Positions 20,694-30,385 of a stretch of 64,000 nt of DNA are shown here, piece after piece. The position numbers and the translations under genes are program-made. Source of the DNA: an uncultured Fidelibacterota bacterium (GTDB lineage: Bacteria > Fidelibacterota > Marinisomatia > Marinisomatales > Marinisomataceae); NCBI GenBank assembly GCA_902526795.1, contig CABZMF010000001.1:135458-199457 (forward strand). Direction: 5' to 3'. The notes below the pieces were generated by a model. It was not told where the DNA came from. It did no database searches and was given only the letters and a program-made list of their open reading frames with translations. Position 1 is the stretch's first letter. Each line of letters starts with the position of its first letter.

Positions 20694-21747
20694 TCAAATA
20701 CAAAGTGAAGCATGGCAAAAGTTCAAAAACGCTATAGAAGAAAAAAAAATTTCAAATGCTTACATTATTCAAGGGCCATCTGGTTCAGGAAAAGAAGCGT
20801 TAGCATTGCAATTTATTTCGCAAATTTTATCATCAAAAATAACTGATTTTATTTTTGATGAAAACATTACTTTCATTGCTCCCGCATCAAAAGATTTTTA
20901 TCAAAACCTATTTAAAAGTAAAACATTTGAAACCGATGAGTATAATCAATGGAAAGAATTTTTAAGTAATAAAATGTATAATCCTTTTTCGAAGAAGAAT
21001 TTATCTAATAGTAATAACATTCCTGTAGAAGCAATTAATCAATTAAAAAAGAGAATTTATTTCAAGACTAATAATAGAAAAATTGTATTAATCTTTAACT
21101 CCGAAGCATTATCTTACGGTAGTGGCGAATCGGCAAATATGCTTCTTAAAGTTTTGGAAGAGCCTCCTAGAAATACTACATTTATTTTAGTAACCGATTA
21201 CATTGACAAGGTGATGCCAACAATAAAATCAAGATGTCAATCAGTTTATGTTCCCAAGCTAACAAATGAGTCAATTAAACAATTTTTTGCAAAAAATAAT
21301 ATATTATCTTCCAATTTTATTTCATTTATTTCAGATAATAATTTAAATGTACTTGGCCATCTTAATAATTGTAGCAAAGAGCAAATTTTAGATTGTATAA
21401 AAGATTATTTTAATGCAATCAGATATAAAAACGCAGAATCCATTTCGAACTTTATAAATAAGATCGAAAGTATGTATAAATCCTCAAGAAGTGAGTTTGA
21501 TATTCATTTATGTGTAATTCGGAAGTTTATTAAGCTTATTTCAATGATTAATCATTCTATTAATTATGATATTGAGTTTGAGGAATTTGAGGAACTAGCA
21601 TTAATTATTAATAAAAAATATAAATATATGAATCAACTCAAATTAATTGAAAATATTGAGGAGTTTACCAGTTCACTAGATGGCAATGCAAACTTCAGGC
21701 TGTCACTAATGAACATGATTATTAATTCAAATAAGGCATTAAATTAG
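20683..21747 (+). CDS. holB: DNA polymerase III delta' subunit-like ATPase
   Basis: AYIIQGPSGSGKEALA, ANMLLKVLEEPPRNTTFILVTD, IKSRCQ. Confidence 0.85.
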   Translation: MEISQIQSEAWQKFKNAIEEKKISNAYIIQGPSGSGKEALALQFISQILSSKITDFIFDENITFIAPASKDFYQNLFKSKTFETDEYNQWKEFLSNKMYNPFSKKNLSNSNNIPVEAINQLKKRIYFKTNNRKIVLIFNSEALSYGSGESANMLLKVLEEPPRNTTFILVTDYIDKVMPTIKSRCQSVYVPKLTNESIKQFFAKNNILSSNFISFISDNNLNVLGHLNNCSKEQILDCIKDYFNAIRYKNAESISNFINKIESMYKSSRSEFDIHLCVIRKFIKLISMINHSINYDIEFEEFEELALIINKKYKYMNQLKLIENIEEFTSSLDGNANFRLSLMNMIINSNKALN

Positions 21748-21750
21748 CAC

Positions 21751-23226
21751 ATGGAAAAGTATTATATAACTACACCTATATATTATGTGAATGATAAACC
21801 ACATATTGGGCATGCATATACAACAATACTTGCAGATACAATTTCAAGATTTAGAGCGTTAATAGGTGAAAAACCCACCTTTTTAACTGGATTAGATGAG
21901 CATGGTTTAAAAGTTCAGCAAGCAGCAGAAAATAATGGAAAGGAGCCTCAAGATCACTGTGACTCGATGGCCCCAGCATTTATAGATTTATGGGAAAAAT
22001 TAAATATTAATTATTCAGATTTTATTAGAACTACAGAGCATAGACACACAAAGATCGTTAAAGAAATTTTAACAAAAGTTCATGAATCTAATGATATATA
22101 TATGGACGAGTATGAAGGATGGTATTCAATTTCAGAAGAAAGATTTATTACACAAAAGGAACTTGATTCTGGTCAATTTGGTGAGGTAAAAAAAATAAAG
22201 GAAAAAAATTATTTTTTCAAAATGAGTAAATATCAAACAGCTTTAATAGATAAAATTGAAAAAGATGAAATGTTAATACAGCCAAAAAGTAGAAAGAATG
22301 AGGTGCTTGGTTTTCTTAAAAATGAATTATCTGATCTTTGTATTTCAAGACCAAAATCTCGTCTTGAATGGGGCATAGAGTTACCTTTCGATGACAATTA
22401 TGTAACATATGTATGGTTTGATGCTCTGATAAATTATATATCAGCAATAGGATTATTTAAGGATGATGAACAGTTTTCTTCATTGTGGCCTGCAGACGTT
22501 CATTTGATTGGTAAAGATATTCTTACTACTCATTCAGTTTACTGGCCTACAATGTTACTATCTTTAGGACTACCATTACCACAAAGAATTTTTGCACATG
22601 GATGGTGGCTAACTGACGACCAGAAAATGAGTAAATCATTAGGGAATGTCGTAAGCCCTTTAATGTTAGTAGATGACTTTGGAGTTGATTCAGTTAGATA
22701 TTATTTAATGTCTGAAATGGTTTTGGGTATGGATGCTACATTTTCGTCTGAATCTTTCGAAAAAAAATATAATAGTGACTTAGCAAATGATTTTGGAAAC
22801 CTTGTGAGTAGAGTTTCAACTTTAATAAAGAATAATTTTGATGAAGAGATTCCAAAAAGTAGTTTACTGGATTCTGACCTTAGTTCCAATTTTCAGAAAA
22901 TAGTTTTAAAGGAGCAATTAGACAACTTAGAGATTAATAAAGTAATTAATGATATAATGATTTTCATTCGAAGTATTAATGTTTTTATAGAACAAAATGA
23001 ACCATGGAAATTAGTGAAAAGCGATAAAGTACAAGCTGGAAATATATTATACCATTGTGCAGAATCATTAAGATTAGCTGCTGTAATGTTGTCTCCCGTG
23101 ATGCCTTCAAAAACCAAAGATATTTTAGATATTTTAGGTACTAATGATGTAGAATTAGTTTGGGGTAAATTAAAAGCAGGATCAAAGATTTCTACCTCCA
23201 AGCCTATTTTTCCGAGAATTAATTAA
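21751..23226 (+). CDS. metG: Methionyl-tRNA synthetase
   Basis: YYITTPIYYVNDKPHIGHAYTTI, KMSKSLGNVV; 491 aa. Confidence 0.96.
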   Translation: MEKYYITTPIYYVNDKPHIGHAYTTILADTISRFRALIGEKPTFLTGLDEHGLKVQQAAENNGKEPQDHCDSMAPAFIDLWEKLNINYSDFIRTTEHRHTKIVKEILTKVHESNDIYMDEYEGWYSISEERFITQKELDSGQFGEVKKIKEKNYFFKMSKYQTALIDKIEKDEMLIQPKSRKNEVLGFLKNELSDLCISRPKSRLEWGIELPFDDNYVTYVWFDALINYISAIGLFKDDEQFSSLWPADVHLIGKDILTTHSVYWPTMLLSLGLPLPQRIFAHGWWLTDDQKMSKSLGNVVSPLMLVDDFGVDSVRYYLMSEMVLGMDATFSSESFEKKYNSDLANDFGNLVSRVSTLIKNNFDEEIPKSSLLDSDLSSNFQKIVLKEQLDNLEINKVINDIMIFIRSINVFIEQNEPWKLVKSDKVQAGNILYHCAESLRLAAVMLSPVMPSKTKDILDILGTNDVELVWGKLKAGSKISTSKPIFPRIN

Positions 23227-23984
23227 TGTTATTAATAGATACACATGCACACCTTTATTATGATAATATGTATGAAAATTTATCTGAAGTTTTGTCAATA
23301 GCAGAATCTAATAACGTAAAAAAAACCATTTGTATAGGTACAGATCTTGAAACTTCATTAAAATCATTAGAAATCGCGGAGCAGTATGAAAATGTTTTCG
23401 CAACTGTAGGTATTCATCCCCATGATTCTAAAGATGTTCCCAATGGTTATTTAAAAGAGCTCGAAAAATTATCTAAAAGTAAAAAAGTAGTAGCAATTGG
23501 TGAAATTGGAATTGATAATTATAGAAATCATTCTCCTAAAGACATACAGAAAAAAGTAATGATTGAACAAATGGAGCTTGCGCATCAATTAAATCTACCG
23601 ATTGTCTTTCATAATAGAGATGCAGATAATGAAATATTTGATATTTTGAAAAAATATCCATTTCATAAAGCATTATCCCATTGTTTTTCAAGCAATTTGG
23701 ATTTTGCAAAAAAACTCATTTTTCATGGAATTAAAATTTCTTTTTCAGGAAATGTAACATTTAAGAATGCAAAAAATACTGAAGTGGTTGAAAATATTTC
23801 GCTTGATGATTTTATGCTGGAAACTGATTGTCCATTTTTAGCACCTCATCCATACAGAGGAAGTCAAAACGAACCAAAGTACGTTTTAACAATAGCTGAA
23901 AAAATTGCTGAATTAAGAGGTGAAACGTTAGAACAGATTGCATTATCTACTTCAAAAAATGCAGAACAATTTTTTAATATATAA
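23226..23984 (+). CDS. tatD: TatD family DNase
   Basis: LIDTHAHLYY, VGIHPHDS, AIGEIGIDNYR, LETDCPFLAPHPYRG. Confidence 0.95.
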   Translation: MLLIDTHAHLYYDNMYENLSEVLSIAESNNVKKTICIGTDLETSLKSLEIAEQYENVFATVGIHPHDSKDVPNGYLKELEKLSKSKKVVAIGEIGIDNYRNHSPKDIQKKVMIEQMELAHQLNLPIVFHNRDADNEIFDILKKYPFHKALSHCFSSNLDFAKKLIFHGIKISFSGNVTFKNAKNTEVVENISLDDFMLETDCPFLAPHPYRGSQNEPKYVLTIAEKIAELRGETLEQIALSTSKNAEQFFNI

Positions 23985-24746
23985 ATGGTTTTTGCAAAAA
24001 AGAAATGGGGACAAAATTTTCTAGTGGATAATAATCTTTTAGAAAAAATTATTAAAACTATTAACATTAAAAAGGATGATGAAATATTAGAAATAGGCCC
24101 AGGACATGGAGCTCTTTCTGAAAAAATTATACAAAAAACTAAAGCGTTAAAAATGGTTGAGATTGACCCTGAATTGATTAAAGTTATAAGTCAAAACCCT
24201 CTGCTTTCATCATTTGAAATTTTTAATCAAGACATACTTAAAACAAATCTTAAGGAACTAGGTTTAAATAGTCCAAAAGTGATCGGGAATATTCCATATA
24301 ATATTACATCCCCAATTATATTTTGGCTTATTGATCATTTACCTTTTTGGAGTGAATCATATTTGATGGTTCAAAAAGAGGTTGCTAAAAGATTAATCGC
24401 AGATATTGGAACTAAAGACTATAGTCGAATAACAGTAATGACTGGATTGTATTTTAATATAAAAATATGTTTTTATATTTCTCCAAATGTATTCAATCCA
24501 AAGCCAAAGGTTGAATCAGCCTTTATTTGTATAAAAAAGAACGATAAATATGATTTGAGTAAAATTGATTCAAAAAAATATAGTCAAGTCGTTCGTATGG
24601 CTTTTAACCAGAGAAGAAAAATGTTAAGAAATTCCCTTTCTACATTGAACATTAATAGAGATAAGTGTAAAGTTGATTTTCAAATAAGACCAGAACAACT
24701 TACAATTGATGAATTTTTGGACATTTCTAATAATATTATATCCTAA
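23985..24746 (+). CDS. rsmA: 16S rRNA dimethyladenosine transferase
   Basis: KKWGQNFLVD, ILEIGPGHGALSEKI, IGNIPYNITSPI, FNQRRKMLRNSL. Confidence 0.95.
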   Translation: MVFAKKKWGQNFLVDNNLLEKIIKTINIKKDDEILEIGPGHGALSEKIIQKTKALKMVEIDPELIKVISQNPLLSSFEIFNQDILKTNLKELGLNSPKVIGNIPYNITSPIIFWLIDHLPFWSESYLMVQKEVAKRLIADIGTKDYSRITVMTGLYFNIKICFYISPNVFNPKPKVESAFICIKKNDKYDLSKIDSKKYSQVVRMAFNQRRKMLRNSLSTLNINRDKCKVDFQIRPEQLTIDEFLDISNNIIS

Positions 24747-24783
24747 TTGGCATTTTTGAATTTTATCACTAAGTTCCCCCACG

Positions 24784-24978
24784 ATGATTGAAGTAAACAT
24801 AAAAGACAATGAATCTTTAGAGAGAGCACTTAGACGTTTCAAAAAGAAATGGGAACGTTCTGGTGTTCTTAAAGATGTTAAAAGAAAAGCTTTCTATGAA
24901 AAGCCTAGCGTTACAAAAAGAATTGCCAAAAAACAAACCATTAGAAGAGCTATTAGACTAGCAAAGTTTAATAACTAA
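24784..24978 (+). CDS. rpsU: 30S ribosomal protein S21
   Basis: NESLERALRRFKKKWERSGVLKDVKRKAFYEKPS. Confidence 0.95.
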   Translation: MIEVNIKDNESLERALRRFKKKWERSGVLKDVKRKAFYEKPSVTKRIAKKQTIRRAIRLAKFNN

Positions 24979-25029
24979 TAGTCTATAACTCCTCTTTCAA
25001 TTCTAATAAAAAAGTTCTAATCTACAACT

Positions 25030-26433
25030 ATGTTAATTAGAAGTGCATCCGGTCTTAGAGGAATAGCAGAAGATCATTTTACCCATGAATTAATCGATAA
25101 GTACATTTCTGCATTTATTTCTACTCAAAATATTAAATCATGTGTTATTGGAAGAGACGGTAGGCCTTCAGGAAAAAAGATTGCTCAGTGGGTAATTGAT
25201 TCGTTTCATAAAAATGGAATCAATGTTGAAAACTGTGGTCTTGCAACAACTCCTACAATGCAAGTCATGACTGAAAAAGAAAATTTTGATGGTGGTATTG
25301 TAATTACAGCTAGTCATAATCCATCTGAGTACAACGGATTAAAGTTCCTTCAAGCTGATGGGACATTTTTAAGTCCTGATCAATGTGAAGAATTATTTAA
25401 AGCAGTCGATCAAAACGTTTCAATAAATCTACCTGATTCACTTGGAGTAGTTTCAGACTATTCAACAGCTAATGAGGAGCACATTGAAAAGGTTTTAGCT
25501 GCAAAGTGTATTGATGCTGATAAGATTCGAAAAAAGAAGTTTAAAGTTGTCATTGATGCTGTAAATGGAGCAGGTTCATTCATTTTACCAATGCTTTGTG
25601 AAAAATTAGGGTGTGAAGTAGTAACAATAAATTGTAATGGAGATGGTGATTTTGCTAGAGTACCAGAGCCCTTAGCTGAAAATTTAGATGCATTAGAAAA
25701 AAAGGTTTTAGATGTTGGTGCAGATATTGGATTTGCTACAGATCCTGATGGAGATAGATTATCTATAGTTAGCAATAAAGGAAAGGCAATTGGTGAGGAG
25801 TATTCATTGCTTCTTGCAGTAATGAATTTTTTTCTTTTGCTTTCAAACTATGATGATAGGAAAGGAAAAGTTAGCTTTGGCGAGTTAGGCGAAAGAAGGC
25901 AGGCATGGAATTTACCATTCCAATATGGTGTTGTAACAAATTTATCGACATCAAAAATGATTGATGACTTTCTAGCTATTTATGGAATTAAATCTAATAG
26001 AACAAAAATTGGTGAAGCTCACGTTGTTAAAGAAATGAAAAAGAGAAATATCTGGATAGGTGGTGAGGGTAATGGAGGGTTAATCTTAAAAGAGGTTCAT
26101 CTAGGAAGAGATTCTTTAGTTGCCACTGCAATGATTTTGAATCTTTTGTTGTTGATGGATAAACCTCTTCATAAAATCATTTCTGAAATAACTCCATACA
26201 TTTTCATTAAAGATAAAATTAAGATTGATAACAAAATTGATTTTGATAGTCTTGAAAGTGTATTTGAATGTGACGAAATTAACGACATAGATGGTATAAA
26301 ATTTAGTTGGCCAGATAAATGGATTCATATTAGAAAATCTAATACAGAGCCAATAATAAGAATTTTTGCTGAAGCATCAACACAAGGTGAAGTTGATGAG
26401 TTAATTAATACATTAAAGAATTATTTAAAATGA
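25030..26433 (+). CDS. Phosphohexomutase (phosphoglucosamine mutase / phosphomannomutase family)
   Basis: SASGLRGI, VITASHNPSEYNGLKF, TDPDGDRL, GEGNGGLI, RKSNTEPIIRIFAEA. Confidence 0.92.
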   Translation: MLIRSASGLRGIAEDHFTHELIDKYISAFISTQNIKSCVIGRDGRPSGKKIAQWVIDSFHKNGINVENCGLATTPTMQVMTEKENFDGGIVITASHNPSEYNGLKFLQADGTFLSPDQCEELFKAVDQNVSINLPDSLGVVSDYSTANEEHIEKVLAAKCIDADKIRKKKFKVVIDAVNGAGSFILPMLCEKLGCEVVTINCNGDGDFARVPEPLAENLDALEKKVLDVGADIGFATDPDGDRLSIVSNKGKAIGEEYSLLLAVMNFFLLLSNYDDRKGKVSFGELGERRQAWNLPFQYGVVTNLSTSKMIDDFLAIYGIKSNRTKIGEAHVVKEMKKRNIWIGGEGNGGLILKEVHLGRDSLVATAMILNLLLLMDKPLHKIISEITPYIFIKDKIKIDNKIDFDSLESVFECDEINDIDGIKFSWPDKWIHIRKSNTEPIIRIFAEASTQGEVDELINTLKNYLK

Positions 26434-29054
26434 AATTATTAGATAAAAAACATAATCCTTCAGATATTGAAAGCAAGTGGTATAAGCATTGGCTTGAAAA
26501 ACAATACTTTTCAAGTCAAGAGTCTGGTAATCATTATACAATTGTAATTCCACCACCCAATGTTACTGGAAAGCTTCATATGGGGCATGTTCTAAACAAT
26601 ACTATTCAAGATATTTTAATTAGAAAAGCTAGAATGCAAGGCAAAAATGCATGCTGGATTCCCGGTACAGATCATGCGTCAATTGCTACTGAATCAAAAG
26701 TAACCAAAATGCTTGAAGAGCAGGGAATTAGTAAAAAAGATTTAACTAGAGAAGAGTTTTTAAAACATGCGTGGGAATGGAAAGAAAAATATGGTGGTAC
26801 CATAATTAATCAACTTCAAAAACTAGGGTGTTCTTGTGACTGGGATAAAACTAGTTTTACTATGGATAAAGATTATTCTAAAGCTGTTTTAGAATCTTTC
26901 GTTCAATTATATAAAAAAGGGTTGATTTATAAAGGGAGTAAGCTTGTAAACTGGTGTCCAAAATCACAGACTGCATTAAGTGATGAAGAAGTTATATTTA
27001 AAGAGGTGAATGGAAATCTATGGTACATTAAGTATGCTATTAATGAATCTGATAAATTTATAGAAATTGCAACAACTAGACCGGAAACTATGTTAGGTGA
27101 TACAGCAATAGCAGTGAATCCTAAAGATAAAAGATATAAAGAATTGATAGGAAAGACAGCATTATTACCGTTGGTTGGTAGAAGAATTCCTATTATAGCA
27201 GATGATATGGTAGATCCTGAATTTGGAACAGGTTGCGTTAAAATTACACCTGCACATGATTTGAATGATTATGAAGTAGGCATAAAGCATAATCTTGAGA
27301 TGATAAATATTATGAATGCAGATAGTTCTATTAGCGATAAAGCACCAGAAAAGTATGTAGGAATGTCCAGGGAGGCCGCTAGAAAGCAAATTATTTCTGA
27401 TTTGAAAGACATAAATCACCTAATAAAAGAAGAGGATTATCTTCATAAGGTTGGATATTCAGAAAGAGGAAATGTACCAATTGAATATTATTTATCAGAA
27501 CAATGGTTTTTAAAAATGGAGGATTTAGCTAAGCCTGCTAGCAAAGCAGTTAAAAATAATGAAATTAATTTTTATCCAAATCATTGGGTTAAAACTTACA
27601 ATCATTGGATGAGTAATATACAAGATTGGTGCATAAGCAGACAACTTTATTGGGGCCATCAAATTCCTGTATGGTATAAAAAAGATGCCGATAGATCTAA
27701 TCAAGATAATTGGTTTGTTTCAACAACACCTCCAAAAGATTTAGAAAATTGGGAGCAAGACAATGATGTTTTAGACACATGGTTCAGTTCATGGTTGTGG
27801 CCTTTTGCAGTTCATGGTTGGCCAGATATAAAAACCACAAAATATTTTCCAACTAATGCACTAGTTACTGGCCCAGATATAATTTTCTTCTGGGTAGCAA
27901 GAATGATTATGTCAGGATATGAGTTTATGGGCGATTTGCCATTCAAAGATGTTTATTTTACAAGTATTTTAAGAGACGATAAAGGAAGAAAATTAAGTAA
28001 GTCCTTAGGAAATTCTCCTGACCCAATAACATTATTTGAAAAATATGGTACTGATGCAACTAGATTTTCAATAATGTTGATGTCGCCACAGGGTTCTGAT
28101 GTATATTTTTCAGAAAATGGAATTGAAGTTGGAAGAAATTTTATGACAAAGATTTGGAATGCTAGTAGATTTATTATGCTAAATCACGAAGATTCATTTT
28201 CAAATGAGATCAATGTTGAAAAATTAGATAATTTTGATAAATGGATTCTTGATTCACTTGACGAAACTGTCAATGAAGTAAATAAATACTTTGATAAATA
28301 TCAGTTTAATGAAGCAATAAAAAAGATTTATGATTTTACATGGAATGAGTTTTGTAATTGGTATATAGAAATTGTAAAACATAGATTCAGAGAGAGTGAT
28401 ATTATTACAAAAAGTAACTCGTTTAATATTTCAAAAAAAATAATTAAGAAAGTTGTATTATTATTGCATCCAATTGCACCGTTTATATCCGAAGAAATTT
28501 GGAATCACCTTAAAGATGATAATGAAGAAGATATTATTATATCATCTTGGCCTAAAGATACAAATAGTGATATAAGCCACAACAAAGACGCAATATTAGA
28601 TTTTAAAGAAATAGTTACTTCAATTAGAACTATTCGCTCTGAATTAAATGTTCCACCATCTAAAAAAATTGATGTGATAGCCCATACAAAAAATGAATCA
28701 ATTGAGATAAAATTAAAGCCTCAAATTGAATTAATTAAATCTTTATCAAATACTGAAAATTTTAATATAAGTTCAAAAAAAGAAAATCCAGAAAATTCTG
28801 CAGTAGCTGTATGTAAATCGATAGAGTTATATATTCCACTAGGTGATTTAGTAAATAAGGAAGAAGAACTTCAAAAGCTCGACAAAAGATTAAGCGAATT
28901 AGACATACTCATTTCATCAATTGAGAGTAAGTTGTCTAATACCGAATTTATAAGTAAAGCTCCTGAAAATATCGTTGAGGGTGAAAAAAATAAGCTAAAC
29001 GATTTTCTTGTTGAAAGAACAAAAATTCTTTCTAATATTGAGGTATTAAAATGA
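26430..29054 (+). CDS. valS: Valyl-tRNA synthetase
   Basis: PPPNVTGKLHMGHVLNN, DVLDTWFSSWLWPFAVHGWP, KLSKSLGNSPDP. Confidence 0.96.
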   Translation: MKLLDKKHNPSDIESKWYKHWLEKQYFSSQESGNHYTIVIPPPNVTGKLHMGHVLNNTIQDILIRKARMQGKNACWIPGTDHASIATESKVTKMLEEQGISKKDLTREEFLKHAWEWKEKYGGTIINQLQKLGCSCDWDKTSFTMDKDYSKAVLESFVQLYKKGLIYKGSKLVNWCPKSQTALSDEEVIFKEVNGNLWYIKYAINESDKFIEIATTRPETMLGDTAIAVNPKDKRYKELIGKTALLPLVGRRIPIIADDMVDPEFGTGCVKITPAHDLNDYEVGIKHNLEMINIMNADSSISDKAPEKYVGMSREAARKQIISDLKDINHLIKEEDYLHKVGYSERGNVPIEYYLSEQWFLKMEDLAKPASKAVKNNEINFYPNHWVKTYNHWMSNIQDWCISRQLYWGHQIPVWYKKDADRSNQDNWFVSTTPPKDLENWEQDNDVLDTWFSSWLWPFAVHGWPDIKTTKYFPTNALVTGPDIIFFWVARMIMSGYEFMGDLPFKDVYFTSILRDDKGRKLSKSLGNSPDPITLFEKYGTDATRFSIMLMSPQGSDVYFSENGIEVGRNFMTKIWNASRFIMLNHEDSFSNEINVEKLDNFDKWILDSLDETVNEVNKYFDKYQFNEAIKKIYDFTWNEFCNWYIEIVKHRFRESDIITKSNSFNISKKIIKKVVLLLHPIAPFISEEIWNHLKDDNEEDIIISSWPKDTNSDISHNKDAILDFKEIVTSIRTIRSELNVPPSKKIDVIAHTKNESIEIKLKPQIELIKSLSNTENFNISSKKENPENSAVAVCKSIELYIPLGDLVNKEEELQKLDKRLSELDILISSIESKLSNTEFISKAPENIVEGEKNKLNDFLVERTKILSNIEVLK

Positions 29055-30379
29055 AAAAATTAATTTTTATACTTTTATCATTTGGTTTGATGTTTTCTCA
29101 GCAAGAATCTTCTAAGAGAACTCTAACGATTTATAAAGATAATTTCGCTGTGATAAAGGAGCCAATAATATGGAATTTGAAATCTGGCAGTAACACTGCT
29201 TCTTTTTCCAATATCTCAAAAAACTTACTTTTTGATTCACCTGTTTTAAATATTGAGGATGTACAAATTTTATCACAGACATTAAATAAAAATTTTTCAT
29301 CCACTGATAGTTTTTTGAAAAGTAGTATAGGTTCACCAGTTGAAATTATACCAACTGGTGGAGGTAGAACTGAAGGTTTACTGATGGATATTAATAGTTC
29401 AAGTATATCTGTTAAAACCAGTAAGGGACTTATTGTATTTCAAAGATCGCAATTACTTTCAATTACATTAAAATCAAATAGTATTCATGATAAGTTTGCT
29501 CCAGAAATAGTATGGGAACTAGCTTCTGATGAAGACAAATCAGTTAATGCAGAATTAACTTATATTACTTCAGGATTTACTTGGAAACCAATTTATAATC
29601 TTATAATTAATGGCGATGATTCAAAAGCAACATTATCTGTAAATGCAGAGATATCTAATAATACTAATATAAATCTATTTGCCATAAATATTAGTGTTGT
29701 TGAAGGTAATGTACCATTACAGGCTAAATCTAAAAGTGTTTCATATCAAATGATAGAATCTAGAAGTGCTATGGATAATAGAAGTGCTTTAGGTGATTTT
29801 TATATTTTTGATATCGGTTTAAATATGAAGCTCGATTCGATGCAGTCAGTACAATTACCTTTGATGGAACAAAGAGAAATTACTTATGACAAAAAGTACG
29901 TATTTCAAAATTCTGAAAGAGATCAAGGGGACGAACCTTTGAGCGTTGAAGTATCATTCGAAAATTCAGCTTCCAATAATTTAGAGCTTCCACTACCTTC
30001 TGGAGTTCTATTTTTATATGAGAAAGACGATCTTAATTCAATGAGATTTATTGGTCGGAATTCACTCACTCAACTTTATAAAGGTGGAGTAGCAATTTTA
30101 GATGGCGGTAAAGCATTTGATATAATTGGAAAAAGAAGAATTTTAAATTTTGATAGACAAAAAAATAGTGAAGAATCTACTATATCACTTCAAATCCTTA
30201 ATACAAGTGATAAGTCAATAAAGGTAAAAGCAGTAGAAAACATTTTTGGAGATTGGGTTATTAAAGAATCTTCTTCAATGTATATTAAAGAAGATGCATC
30301 TACTATATTTTTCCCATTAGAAATAGAACCCGGCCAATCTGAACTCTTAACATATACCTATAAAAAAGAATGGAAGTAA
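29051..30379 (+). CDS. DUF4139 domain-containing secreted protein
   Basis: Signal peptide; WELASDEDKSVNAELTYITSGFTWKPIYNLII and late PLEIEPGQSELLTYTYKKEW as in DUF4139 proteins. Confidence 0.75.
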   Translation: MKKLIFILLSFGLMFSQQESSKRTLTIYKDNFAVIKEPIIWNLKSGSNTASFSNISKNLLFDSPVLNIEDVQILSQTLNKNFSSTDSFLKSSIGSPVEIIPTGGGRTEGLLMDINSSSISVKTSKGLIVFQRSQLLSITLKSNSIHDKFAPEIVWELASDEDKSVNAELTYITSGFTWKPIYNLIINGDDSKATLSVNAEISNNTNINLFAINISVVEGNVPLQAKSKSVSYQMIESRSAMDNRSALGDFYIFDIGLNMKLDSMQSVQLPLMEQREITYDKKYVFQNSERDQGDEPLSVEVSFENSASNNLELPLPSGVLFLYEKDDLNSMRFIGRNSLTQLYKGGVAILDGGKAFDIIGKRRILNFDRQKNSEESTISLQILNTSDKSIKVKAVENIFGDWVIKESSSMYIKEDASTIFFPLEIEPGQSELLTYTYKKEWK

Positions 30380-30385
30380 TGTCTT